In this document: one piece after another, positions 16,042 through 24,532 of the stretch
Layout: every line of letters begins with the position of its first letter
Numbering within the stretch: position 1 is the first letter of the stretch
Assembly (NCBI GenBank): GCA_963832365.1
Contig: CAWHUL010000013.1
Location: 62,001-126,000 of the forward strand
Length of the DNA stretch: 64,000 nucleotides
From: CAWBRT01 sp963832365
Lineage (GTDB): Bacteria; Acidobacteriota; Terriglobia; Terriglobales; Acidobacteriaceae
Reading direction: 5' to 3'
Position numbers and translations under genes: made by a program
The notes under the pieces: model-generated
Database searches by the model: none
What the model was told of the DNA's origin: nothing
The model's input: the letters and a program-made list of their open reading frames with translations, nothing else

Positions 16042-17433
16042 ATGAAACAACTGTTTGGAACCGACGGAATACGCGGTGTTGCCGGAGAGTACCCGCTCGA
16101 CCAGCGTACCGTTTTTGCCATTGGCCGCGCACTGGGTGCTCGTTTGCTGCGCCGCTTCGGCGCCGGGCAAGCCAGGGTGCTGATCGGCCAGGACACGCGC
16201 GAATCCAGCACCGGGATTGCCGGGGCCCTGGCTGGCGGTCTGCGAGCGGCGGGAGCCGAATACGTGAATGCAGGCGTCATGACGACTCCCGGCGTGGCTT
16301 ACCTGACGCGCGCGCGGAAATTTTCGGCCGGAATCGTCATCTCCGCGTCTCACAATCCCTGGATGGATAACGGCATCAAGCTCTTTGGCCGCGATGGCAT
16401 GAAGCTGGCCGACGTCATCGAGCACGAAATCGAGCAGGAGATATTCAGCCATCTCGACGATCTCACGGGAGTCTATAACGGTGACGCGTCCGCCGCGCCG
16501 TTGTCCGAGGTCGCGGGTCTGCGCGAAAGCTACGTGCAATGGCTCGCCACCAATGTAGATTCCGCCAAGCTGCGCGGCTTTCGCGTGCTGATTGATTGCG
16601 CCAATGGCGCAGCCGCGGCGGTTGCGCCGGAGCTGTTTCGCCAGAGCGGTGTTGAAGCCAGCTTTCTGCATGTCTCGCCAGACGGACGCAATATCAACGC
16701 CGGCTGCGGCGCACTGCATCCCGAGCACGTTGCCGCCGAGGTGCGCAACTCCGCCGGCACTTTCGAATGCGGAATCACCTTCGACGGAGACTGCGACCGT
16801 GCTCTGTTTTCCGACGAGCAAGGCAGAGTGGTCGACGGCGACGCCGTGATGCTGGTCGCGGCACGCGACATGAAAGCGCGCGGAAGACTCGCGCACGACA
16901 CCGTGGTTGCCACAACCATGTCCAACATGGGCCTGGAAAAGGCGCTGCGAAGCTCCGGCATATGCATGCTGCGCGCACAGGTTGGCGACAAGTACGTGCT
17001 GGAGGAAATGCTGCGGACCGGGGCCAAACTCGGCGGCGAACAGTCTGGCCACATTCTGTTCATGGATGGTGAGTCGACCACCGGCGATGGTCTGCTGACG
17101 GCGCTGCGCGTACTTGAAGTGCTGGGCCGCTCCGGGAAGAAACTGAGTGAACTGGTAGCCGACCTAAAGGTTTTCCCGCAGGTGATTCGCAATATCCGCG
17201 TGCGCGAAAAGATTCCTTTCGTTCAAATGCCGGACGTCGCCAGCGCCATCGGCGAGGCCGAGCGCGAGCTCGATGGCAATGGGCGCGTCGTCGTCCGCTA
17301 CTCCGGCACGGAGAAACTGGCGCGCGTCATGATCGAGGCCGAATCCGAGCAACTCATGCGGAAGCATACCGCAGCCATCTCTGAAGCAATCGAACGGGCT
17401 GTCGGCGACCGCCGGGAGACCGGCAGGGAATAG
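16042..17433 (+). CDS. glmM: Phosphoglucosamine mutase
   Basis: Converts glucosamine-6-phosphate into glucosamine-1-phosphate, a precursor of UDP-GlcNAc for peptidoglycan and LPS. The 463-residue product begins MKQLFGTDGIRGVAGEYPL, has the phosphoserine loop VISASHNPWMDNG (Ser103), the metal loop FDGDCDRALF, the sugar-binding GEQSGHI, and the phosphate-binding RYSGTEKLARVM near the C-terminus. It is third in the cdaA operon; in other bacteria GlmM physically restrains CdaA, which explains the conserved linkage. Confidence 0.98.
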   Translation: MKQLFGTDGIRGVAGEYPLDQRTVFAIGRALGARLLRRFGAGQARVLIGQDTRESSTGIAGALAGGLRAAGAEYVNAGVMTTPGVAYLTRARKFSAGIVISASHNPWMDNGIKLFGRDGMKLADVIEHEIEQEIFSHLDDLTGVYNGDASAAPLSEVAGLRESYVQWLATNVDSAKLRGFRVLIDCANGAAAAVAPELFRQSGVEASFLHVSPDGRNINAGCGALHPEHVAAEVRNSAGTFECGITFDGDCDRALFSDEQGRVVDGDAVMLVAARDMKARGRLAHDTVVATTMSNMGLEKALRSSGICMLRAQVGDKYVLEEMLRTGAKLGGEQSGHILFMDGESTTGDGLLTALRVLEVLGRSGKKLSELVADLKVFPQVIRNIRVREKIPFVQMPDVASAIGEAERELDGNGRVVVRYSGTEKLARVMIEAESEQLMRKHTAAISEAIERAVGDRRETGRE

Positions 17434-17490
17434 TCGTGGATCGTGGTGCCCGTATTCGCCGCTTTAAGTCTCATCTTCAGGTGAAAATCA

Positions 17491-17545
17491 GGTGGCCCAC
17501 ATCCGCCTTTTTGGGCGAATGTGGGGCGAGAAATGATGTGGGCGC
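17491..17545. repeat. Palindromic repeat, family B copy 1
   Basis: A hairpin-forming element: CCCACATCCGCC, a T-rich loop, then GGGCGAATGTGGGGC, followed by a second GATGTGGGCGCG. Related elements lie at 57216-57310, 62954-63032 and 63884-63960. It sits between glmM and the methyltransferase gene and could end the glmM transcript. Confidence 0.65.
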
Positions 17546-17562
17546 GATAAAAAAAGGACGGC

Positions 17563-18162
17563 ATGTTCGAACCGGCGATTGAGCAGCTTCTGGCGGAACT
17601 GGAGCAACTGGGCCATGAAAATGACCAGCGCGTCAGCGAGCGGCGTTACAAGCTGTTGAACCTCGATCGTCCGACGGCGGAGTTGATCTGGTTGTTGCTT
17701 CAGTCAACCAGGCGGAAGAGCGTGCTTGAGATCGGCACCTCTAACGGCTATAGCACGATTTGGATTGCCGAAGCCCTCCGGCGCACGCCGGATGCGCGCT
17801 TCGTCAGCATCGAACGCTTCCCCGAAAAGATCGCGCAGGCACGTCAGAACCTGGAACGTGCCGGATTGCTCTCACTGGTCGAACTGATCGAGGGCGACGC
17901 GACTGAGATTGTCCGCTCGCTGCCCCCGCATTTCGACTGCATCTTCTTCGACGCCGACCGTGTCAGCGCCCCCGCGCAACTGGAGATGCTGCTCCCCAGG
18001 CTGACCTCCGATGCTCTGCTGCTTGCCGATAACGCTCTCTCGCACCCGCAAGAGGTCGCCGAATACCGGGCGATGGTCGAGGGGTTGCCGGGATTTATCT
18101 GGACGGTCGCTCCGGTGGGCAAGGGACTGCACATCGCGTGGCGGCGCGGAGGAGGTAGCTAG
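17563..18162 (+). CDS. Class I SAM-dependent O-methyltransferase
   Basis: A 199-residue methyltransferase resembling the O-methyltransferase family 3 (caffeoyl-CoA OMT-like). SAM-binding motif I is VLEIGTSNGYSTIWIAEAL, followed by ARFVSIERFPEKIAQARQNL (acidic residue after strand 2), the VELIEGDATEIV loop and FDCIFFDADRVSAPAQLEML with the DAD motif of metal-dependent catechol-type enzymes; a later LLADNALSHPQEV holds the second metal-type Asp-Asn pair. The substrate is not predictable. The stop codon TAG is part of the 12-mer TAGAGCAGTTTC that recurs at other stops in this window. Confidence 0.85.
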   Translation: MFEPAIEQLLAELEQLGHENDQRVSERRYKLLNLDRPTAELIWLLLQSTRRKSVLEIGTSNGYSTIWIAEALRRTPDARFVSIERFPEKIAQARQNLERAGLLSLVELIEGDATEIVRSLPPHFDCIFFDADRVSAPAQLEMLLPRLTSDALLLADNALSHPQEVAEYRAMVEGLPGFIWTVAPVGKGLHIAWRRGGGS

Positions 18163-18195
18163 AGCAGTTTCGTTTGGTGTATTCCGAAATCAGAC

Positions 18196-18283
18196 TGTCA
18201 TGGCGAGCGAAGTCGAGCCACCTTTTGTTTCTGCCGAAAAACAAAGGGTGGCTCCACTCCGCTTCGCTCCGGTCGCCATGACA
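18196..18283. repeat. Palindromic repeat, family A copy 2
   Basis: An inverted repeat of about 88 bases: TGTCATGGCGAGCGAAG with GAGCCACCTTTTGTTT on the left, and AAACAAAGGGTGGCTC with CGCTCCGGTCGCCATGACA on the right. It lies between the convergent ends of the methyltransferase gene and polA and is a good candidate bidirectional terminator. Confidence 0.75.
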
Positions 18284-18330
18284 TTCCCTTGCAAATATTG
18301 GATACATCAATAAGGAATGCGCTGTAGCCC

Positions 18331-21180
18331 TCATTCCATATCGCGCCAGTTCAGCCCCACTCCGATCTCTACCACCAGCGGGACTCGCAGCGCATGCACC
18401 TGTTCCATCTCGCGCTTTACCAGCTCGCGCAGGGCATCCACTTCCGCCTCAGGGGCCTCGAAGACCAGCTCATCATGAACCTGCAACAGCATCCGCGAGC
18501 GTAGATTTCGTTCGCGCAGTTCGCGGTCGATGCGGATCATTGCCAGCTTGATGAGATCAGCTGCAGTTCCCTGCAACGGGGTGTTGACTGCCGTGCGCTC
18601 GGCGAAACCGCGCAGGTTGGCGTTCTTGCCGAGGATATCGGGGATGGGTCGCACGCGCCCGAACAGCGTTTTCACCAAGCCATCGCGCCGCGCATCCGCG
18701 AGCGTCTTTTCGATAAAGGCGGTTACGCCCTTGTATTTCTCGAAGTAGGCGTCGATGAAGCGCTTGGCCTCTTTGGTATCGATGCCGAGCTGCTGCGAGA
18801 GTCCGAATGGCGAGAGTCCGTAGACGATGCCGAAGTTCACGGCCTTGGCGCGGCGGCGGTGTTCGGCGTCGATCATCAGCGGTGGCACGCCAAAGACCTG
18901 CGCGGCCGTGAGCGTGTGGATGTCGTCACCGCGCCGGTAGGCTTCGACCAGCAACGGATCTTCGGAGAAGTGCGCCAGCAGCCGCAGCTCGATCTGCGAA
19001 TAGTCGGCGGCCAGCAACACGTTGCCGGGCTCGGCGATGAACGCCGCACGAATCTCGCGGCCCAGTTCGGTGCGGATGGGAATGTTTTGCAGATTCGGAT
19101 TGTTGGAAGACAATCTTCCGGTCGCCGTCCCCACCTGGTTGAAGCTGGTGTGCAGACGGCTGGTTCCGGCCCGGCACAACACGGGCAGCGCATCGACATA
19201 GGTCGACTTCAACTTCGAGAGCTGGCGGTAATCCAGCACGAGCCGGGGCACCTCGTGCTCGGAGGCCAACGATTCCAGCACATCCTGGGCGGTCGAAATC
19301 GTGCGCCCTTTGCCATACTTAAATGGCTTGGTCAGGTTGAGCCGGTTGAACAGCACTTCTCCAAGCTGCTTGGGCGAGTTGATGTTGAACTCGACGCCCG
19401 CTTTCTCAAAGATTTCGCGTTCCTTGGCGGCGCAGTCGCGCGCCAGCCGCTGCGAAAGGCCGGCCAGCAATTGGCAGTCAAGCTTGACGCCGGCATCTTC
19501 CATGCGGAACAGCACGGGTACCAGCGGCAAATCGATCTGCTCGTAAACCTCCGTGAGTCCCGCTTCCTCCACTTCCTTGCGCAACAACGAGGTCAATCGC
19601 CCCGTCACGTCTGCTGCTTCAGCCACTTCACTGGTCAGGCTGAGGCTCAGCTTGCGCAGCGCCACATCCTTCAAGCGGTAGGACGAATAAGTCGGGTCGA
19701 GGAGATAGGCGTAAAGCATGGCGTCATCCCGCGCGCCTTCCAACCCGACATTCCGCCACACTGCATGAATCGCCGCCTTATAGTCATGAACCGCCAGTGG
19801 CACTCCTTCGTGAACTTCCGCGGTCAGCGCCGATCGTAACTCTTCATTATTAAGCTGAACGACCATTGCGCTGCCGGGCTGCGCGGAAATGGCTATCCTC
19901 TGGGATTTTTGCGCGGCGACTTCGGATACTTTGAGCGCGACGGCTGCGATCCCTTGCGCGGCGGCGAACAGCGATGGCGACTCATCCTTCTCTTCCGCCT
20001 CTTCAGTCACTAGAGCAGCTTCATCGGCCAGAGCAGATTCTTCAATCTCTGTGGGAGCTGCCGCTTCGATGGCGAATGCCAGTGCGCCTCCGGCGGGCAC
20101 GGCGGCAAAAACCGATTTCACATCGCCGGCCGACTTCGCCTCACGATAGTCGGTCTCGCCGATCGCGGTGCTTTCTCCCAGGAACTCCTTTACCAGTGAA
20201 GTGAACTCGAGTTCGGTGAACAATTGCCGCGCCGCGGGCACATCGGGGGTTTGCGCCTTCATCAACTCCGGGTTGAACTCGACAGCCACATTGCGGTCGA
20301 TGGTCACCAGTTCCCTGCTGAGCAACACGGCATCGCGATTGTGCTGCAGCGATTCGCGGTAGGTCTTGCGTTCAATCTCGTCGACATGCTCCAGCAGGTT
20401 ATCGAGCGAGCCGTAGCGCTGAATCAGCTCCACCGATCCCTTGTCGCCGATGCCCGGCGCGCCCGGTATGTTGTCGATCGAGTCGCCACGCAGTGCCATC
20501 ACGTCGATGACGCGTTCGGGCGGAACGCCCAGAATCTCCTCGACCTTGGCACGATCGCAGATCAGATTGTCCTTGGGAGGGTTCAGCACGCACACGCGCT
20601 CGTCTACCAGTTGGAGCATGTCCTTGTCGCTGGAGACGACGTACACCGCATAGGACTGCGCCGAGGCCAACCGCGCCAAGGTGCCGATAACGTCATCGGC
20701 CTCGAACCCGGCGGCTTCAAGGATCGGAATGCGATAGATTTCCAGCGCCCGCCGGATATAAGGGATCTGCTGCGCCAGATCTTCCGGCATGGCCACGCGC
20801 TGCGCCTTGTAGCCGGCGTAGGCCACCTGCTTGTACCCGCCGCTCTCGCGGTCATACTTGCGCAACGTGGGCATGCCGGCTGCCTGCTCGTCGCGAAAGG
20901 TGGGAGCGGCCACGTCGAAAACCGCCGCGATGTACTCGGGAGCGAAGTCCTTGCGCAGCTTGTTGAGCATGTTGACGAAGACGTAAGTTGCGCTGGTGGG
21001 AAGGCCCGTCTTGGTCGACATGGGCCGCTGCCGCGCCATGGCGTGATAGGCGCGAAAGATGAAAGACATGGCATCGATCAGAAAAATGCGGCCCTTGGCG
21101 GCGTCAGGAAGCATGGCGACAACCGATTTTGCCGGCTCTGGCGGCAGGGACGCCTTCGAGGATGTCTTCTTCGGTGGCAA
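18331..21180 (-). CDS. polA: DNA polymerase I
   Basis: Replication and repair polymerase that removes RNA primers and fills gaps. The 949-residue product has a 5'-3' nuclease domain (residues about 30-330: FLIDAMSFIFRAYHA, VFDVAAPTFRDE, LRGDSIDNIPGAPGIGDKG). A degenerate 3'-5' exonuclease-like region follows, then the polymerase domain with motif A (LLAADYSQIELRLLAHFSED), motif B (RRAKAVNFGIVYGLSPFGLS) and motif C (LLQVHDELVF, Asp near 903). The exonuclease region looks inactive: the position of the usual DxE reads FAIEAA, and other metal ligands are not evident, while an acidic low-complexity insert (EEAEEKDES) is present. The N-terminus has about 30 extra residues rich in Lys, Ser and Pro. 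Confidence 0.97.
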   Translation of the reverse strand: MPPKKTSSKASLPPEPAKSVVAMLPDAAKGRIFLIDAMSFIFRAYHAMARQRPMSTKTGLPTSATYVFVNMLNKLRKDFAPEYIAAVFDVAAPTFRDEQAAGMPTLRKYDRESGGYKQVAYAGYKAQRVAMPEDLAQQIPYIRRALEIYRIPILEAAGFEADDVIGTLARLASAQSYAVYVVSSDKDMLQLVDERVCVLNPPKDNLICDRAKVEEILGVPPERVIDVMALRGDSIDNIPGAPGIGDKGSVELIQRYGSLDNLLEHVDEIERKTYRESLQHNRDAVLLSRELVTIDRNVAVEFNPELMKAQTPDVPAARQLFTELEFTSLVKEFLGESTAIGETDYREAKSAGDVKSVFAAVPAGGALAFAIEAAAPTEIEESALADEAALVTEEAEEKDESPSLFAAAQGIAAVALKVSEVAAQKSQRIAISAQPGSAMVVQLNNEELRSALTAEVHEGVPLAVHDYKAAIHAVWRNVGLEGARDDAMLYAYLLDPTYSSYRLKDVALRKLSLSLTSEVAEAADVTGRLTSLLRKEVEEAGLTEVYEQIDLPLVPVLFRMEDAGVKLDCQLLAGLSQRLARDCAAKEREIFEKAGVEFNINSPKQLGEVLFNRLNLTKPFKYGKGRTISTAQDVLESLASEHEVPRLVLDYRQLSKLKSTYVDALPVLCRAGTSRLHTSFNQVGTATGRLSSNNPNLQNIPIRTELGREIRAAFIAEPGNVLLAADYSQIELRLLAHFSEDPLLVEAYRRGDDIHTLTAAQVFGVPPLMIDAEHRRRAKAVNFGIVYGLSPFGLSQQLGIDTKEAKRFIDAYFEKYKGVTAFIEKTLADARRDGLVKTLFGRVRPIPDILGKNANLRGFAERTAVNTPLQGTAADLIKLAMIRIDRELRERNLRSRMLLQVHDELVFEAPEAEVDALRELVKREMEQVHALRVPLVVEIGVGLNWRDME

Positions 21181-21255
21181 ACAAAAATTCTAGCAGGAAT
21201 CAGGCAGGCGCGAATCGCGGAAGCGCCGCCGCGTCAGGCCGACCCGCGCCAACGC

Positions 21256-21786
21256 CTACGGCAAATATTTTTCCCGCAGAATCTTTACGTGGTGCAACTC
21301 ATGTCCGGCGGCAAGAAAAGCCACGCCGCGAACGGTCACGCTGTATTTGTTAGCGTTCCCCTGACGCGTCCAAGCCTGCTGTGGCAGGTTCTGGAAGAGA
21401 GCGATTGTGGACTGACGAACGATACGAAATTCGTCGATGAGGCTCTTCATCGTGCGCTCGTTGAAAGAACCGGCGGCCACGTAGTCATCCTGTTCAAAGC
21501 CCGGCAACACAACCGCATCATTGCGCGCGACATGATGCGCGCGATAGCTGAAAATGCGTTCTGTATCGATGATGTGTCCCAAGATCTGCTTGATCGTCCA
21601 CTTGCCGGGAGCATACGAAAATTCGGAGGCGCGGCGATCATCGACATTCTTCAACAACGCCGTGCTTTGCTCAAGCTGCGAGGCAAGGGCAGACAGGATA
21701 TCGCTGCCCACAACAAGATTCACATAAGCTGCCGCGTAAGGAGGATACTCGGAGGATTCCGGACGGCCCATGGTTAAGTTGCTCAT
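21256..21786 (-). CDS. DinB-family metalloprotein
   Basis: A 176-residue four-helix-bundle protein of the DinB/YfiT-like group, whose members use three His to bind a divalent metal and often act as thiol-dependent transferases. Supporting segments are FSYAPGKWTIKQILGHIIDT with the first His, ERIFSYRAHHVARND in the middle, and the C-terminal GHELHHVKILREKY with the other His residues. No specific thiol or substrate can be named. It lies upstream of polA on the same strand with a 75-base gap, divergent from the LysE exporter gene. Confidence 0.88.
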   Translation of the reverse strand: MSNLTMGRPESSEYPPYAAAYVNLVVGSDILSALASQLEQSTALLKNVDDRRASEFSYAPGKWTIKQILGHIIDTERIFSYRAHHVARNDAVVLPGFEQDDYVAAGSFNERTMKSLIDEFRIVRQSTIALFQNLPQQAWTRQGNANKYSVTVRGVAFLAAGHELHHVKILREKYLP

Positions 21787-21922
21787 GCGGGCAGTTTAGC
21801 ATAGCCGCCAGCTTCCTTTCGCGGCCCGCAATGGGGCCAGCAAGGGTATCTCTGCTTGCGGAACTCCAGCTAAATCGTGAGAATGGCACAGAATCATATC
21901 GATTGGAGAATTTCACGCCTGC

Positions 21923-22561
21923 GTGCTTGACCCGTCTCTATATGCGCTTTTTGTCGGCGCGGCCCTTGTGCTGCTGCTTACCCCTGGCCCGGCGGTGCTT
22001 TACATTGTTGCGCGCAGTATTCACCAGGGGCGCGGTGCGGGGCTCGTGTCAGCGCTCGGGATCGGAGTGGGAACCCTGTGCCACGTCGCGGCTGCAGCCT
22101 TTGGCCTCTCGGCTCTGCTGATGTCATCGCCCATTGCGTTCCAATGCGTGCGGCTCATGGGCACCGTGTATCTCATCTATCTGGGAATAGCAAAACTCCG
22201 CAGCCAGGAAGATGCCAACGAAGGACAGGAGATCGAGCCTGAAACGCTGCCGGCAATATTCCGTCATGGGATCGTGGTGAATCTGCTGAATCCAAAGACA
22301 ACCTTGTTCATCTTCGCTTTTCTACCGCAGTTTGTCCGGATCGAGCGAGGGTCTGTCGCAACTCAGATTCTGTTGCTTGGCATCACGCTGGTGGTGCTGG
22401 GCGCCATAACCGACGGGTCCTATGCGCTCCTAGCGGGGTGGTTGGGAGACCTCTTGCGCGGCAATCGGCGCTTTGCGCGGGTTCAGCGCCACGTCGCCGG
22501 TACGGTTTACATCGTGCTCGGGTTGCTGACGGCGTTGGCGGGCACAGTGCGAATCGGCTAG
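21923..22561 (+). CDS. LysE-family exporter
   Basis: A 212-residue inner-membrane exporter of the LysE/RhtB superfamily, which pumps out amino acids or their analogues. The first helix carries the family signature (LVLLLTPGPAVLYIVARSIH), followed by GAGLVSALGIGVGTLCHVAA, the VYLIYLGIAKLR helix, then FRHGIVVNLLNPKTTLFIFA, the second conserved signature with the NP motif, and two C-terminal helices. It begins with GTG; GGAGAA lies about 14 bases upstream, a weakly placed ribosome site. Convergent with queA with 18 bases between stops. The substrate is unknown. Confidence 0.9.
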   Translation: MLDPSLYALFVGAALVLLLTPGPAVLYIVARSIHQGRGAGLVSALGIGVGTLCHVAAAAFGLSALLMSSPIAFQCVRLMGTVYLIYLGIAKLRSQEDANEGQEIEPETLPAIFRHGIVVNLLNPKTTLFIFAFLPQFVRIERGSVATQILLLGITLVVLGAITDGSYALLAGWLGDLLRGNRRFARVQRHVAGTVYIVLGLLTALAGTVRIG

Positions 22562-22579
22562 GCCAGATTCGCGGTGGGT

Positions 22580-23677
22580 TCACTCGATGAGCATGCAGTC
22601 GCCATAGGAAAAAAAACGGTAACGCTGCTGCACCGCATGCTCATATGCCCGCAGGATGAAGTCGCGGCCGGCAAAGGCGGACACCAGCATCAGCAGCGTC
22701 GACTTCGGCAGGTGGAAGTTGGTGAGCAGCGCCGAAACCACGCGAAAGTCAAATCCGGGATAGATGAAGATGTCGGCCTCGCCTGTTTGCGGCTCGATGT
22801 GTCCGTCCTTGTGCCGGCTGGCCGCGTACTCCAGGGTGCGAACCGTGGTCGTCCCTACGGCTACGATTCGTCTGCCTTCCCGGCGGGCGCGCTCGATCTG
22901 TCCGGCAGTCTCGGCAGAGATTTCGTAATGCTCGGTGTGCAAGCGATGCTGCTCCACCACTTCGGTCCGCACCGGCTGAAAGGTTCCCAGGCCCACGTGC
23001 AGTGTAACTTCGGCGCTTTCCACGCCACGGCCGCGCAGTTGCTCAAGCATTTCCGACGTGAAGTGCAGCCCCGCGGTTGGCGCCGCGATCGAACCCGGAC
23101 GGGTGGCGTAGACCGTCTGGTACTGCTCGCGATCCTCGGGACGGTCCGGACGATCAATATACGGCGGCAGCGGCACGTGTCCGAGGGTGTCCAGCCGCTG
23201 AAAAAAGTCGTCGACTGGCGCAAACCGCACCGTTCGCTCCCCAAAGGTGCCGCGTGCAATCACTTCGGCGTTGAGCTGTACTTCGCCTTTCGCGATGGTG
23301 ATCACCTCACCCACGCCGATCTTGCGGCCGGGACGTACTAAGGCTTGCCAAGTCTGGGGTTCGGCGGCGACCTGCCGGGTGAGCAACAACTCCACCCGGC
23401 CCTGCAGAAACTGCTTCGCCGCCGGGTTGTTCGGGCTTAGAGGCTGGGCGACGGCGCCGGAGCGATGCCCGAGCAGCCGGGCGGGTAGCACCCGAGTGTT
23501 ATTTCTAACCAACAGGTCGCCCGGTCGCAGCAGCGCTGCAAAATCGCCAAAAGCGCGATCTTCAAAGCTGTTCGTAGTACGCAACAGGTGGAGCAGGCGG
23601 GCTGCAGCGCGATTCGCCAGGGGTTCCTGGGCAATCAATTCGGCGGGGAGAGGGAAATCAAAGTCGGTGACCAGCAC
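22580..23677 (-). CDS. queA: S-adenosylmethionine:tRNA ribosyltransferase-isomerase
   Basis: QueA transfers and isomerises the ribosyl group of SAM onto preQ1 in tRNA, giving epoxyqueuosine in the anticodon wobble position. The product of about 365 residues shows FDFPLPAELIAQEPLANR, the GDLLVRNNTRVLPARL stretch, AAPTAGLHFTSEMLEQL, VTLHVGLGTFQPVR, and the C-terminal LLTNFHLPKSTLLMLVSAF. The family N-terminus begins at VLVTDFDFPL, so I use the GTG at 23677; an ATG 21 codons upstream is possible but adds unmatched residues. Other queuosine genes are not in the window. Confidence 0.94.
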   Translation of the reverse strand: MLVTDFDFPLPAELIAQEPLANRAAARLLHLLRTTNSFEDRAFGDFAALLRPGDLLVRNNTRVLPARLLGHRSGAVAQPLSPNNPAAKQFLQGRVELLLTRQVAAEPQTWQALVRPGRKIGVGEVITIAKGEVQLNAEVIARGTFGERTVRFAPVDDFFQRLDTLGHVPLPPYIDRPDRPEDREQYQTVYATRPGSIAAPTAGLHFTSEMLEQLRGRGVESAEVTLHVGLGTFQPVRTEVVEQHRLHTEHYEISAETAGQIERARREGRRIVAVGTTTVRTLEYAASRHKDGHIEPQTGEADIFIYPGFDFRVVSALLTNFHLPKSTLLMLVSAFAGRDFILRAYEHAVQQRYRFFSYGDCMLIE

Positions 23678-23849
23678 GGCCCGATTATAGAAGGTGCACC
23701 GGACAAGGCGCGCAACCGCGGGCGTGCTTGGGAATTCCATTGGAGTGGAACTGAATTCAGATTTTACACACGCAAGTCCTTGGCCAACCGGCGCGGGCTA
23801 GGGTACTATATCGCCGAACGAGACGCTTCAGCCGCAGCATGGGCCGAAA

Positions 23850-24518
23850 ATGATCGAGTTAAAACTCAGACACGACGTATTGAAAATCGGCAGACTGCTG
23901 CACGAGAAAAATTTCGTGGCGGCCACTGATGGCAATATTTCAGTGCGCGTAAGCAGCAAGTCCATTCTCGTGACGCCGACCGGCATGTCCAAGGGCATGT
24001 TGCGCCCGGAAGATCTCCTTTTGGTCGACCCGGACGGGCGCAAGTTGGCGGGGACGCGCGAGGTTTCCACCGAACTCAGTATGCATCTGCTCATCTACCA
24101 ATTGCGCGATGATGTTAACGCCGTCGTGCATGCACATCCGCCCACCGCGACCGGCTTTGCGGCCGCAGGCTTGGCCCTGGATGAACCCTTGATTTCCGAA
24201 GTTGAATTGTCCCTCGGCCGCGTTCCCCTGGCTGGATACGCACGCCCTGGCAGCACAGAGCTTTGCGCCAGGCTTTCTCCCCTGATCGCCGGCAACAATG
24301 CGATCCTGATGGCGAACCACGGCGTGGTGACCTACGCCGAAGACCTGCTTACTGCCTACCTGCACATGGAAACCGTGGAGCATTTCGCCCGCATCTCCCT
24401 GGTGACGCACCAACTGGGACGCCAGCATGCGCTCGACAACCAGCAGGTTAACGAATTGCGCGGCCTGAGAAAGCAGCGGGCAACGGACCCGGGAGACCTG
24501 CTGCGAAAGAAAGCCTGA
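23850..24518 (+). CDS. Class II aldolase/adducin family protein
   Basis: A 222-residue zinc enzyme resembling L-fuculose-phosphate and related class II aldolases, which cleave sugar phosphates to glycolaldehyde or lactaldehyde and a triose phosphate. It has the N-terminal ATDGNISVRV phosphate-binding stretch, ILVTPTGMSKGMLRPEDL, the catalytic Glu region STELSMHLLIYQLRDDVNAV, the zinc motif VVHAHPPTATGFA and the last zinc His in ILMANHGVVTYAEDLL. Family alternatives include 5-(methylthio)ribulose-1-phosphate-type dehydratases and decarboxylating members, so the sugar is uncertain. It is divergent from queA and tail-to-tail with the TonB receptor gene. Confidence 0.88.
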   Translation: MIELKLRHDVLKIGRLLHEKNFVAATDGNISVRVSSKSILVTPTGMSKGMLRPEDLLLVDPDGRKLAGTREVSTELSMHLLIYQLRDDVNAVVHAHPPTATGFAAAGLALDEPLISEVELSLGRVPLAGYARPGSTELCARLSPLIAGNNAILMANHGVVTYAEDLLTAYLHMETVEHFARISLVTHQLGRQHALDNQQVNELRGLRKQRATDPGDLLRKKA

Positions 24519-24532
24519 TCGCCCTCTGCCTA

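Noticed and set aside
20224..21777. Long plus-strand open frame of 517 codons
   Set aside because: It is antisense to polA and the DinB gene. GC-rich coding DNA often leaves the opposite strand open, and the translation lacks any family feature.
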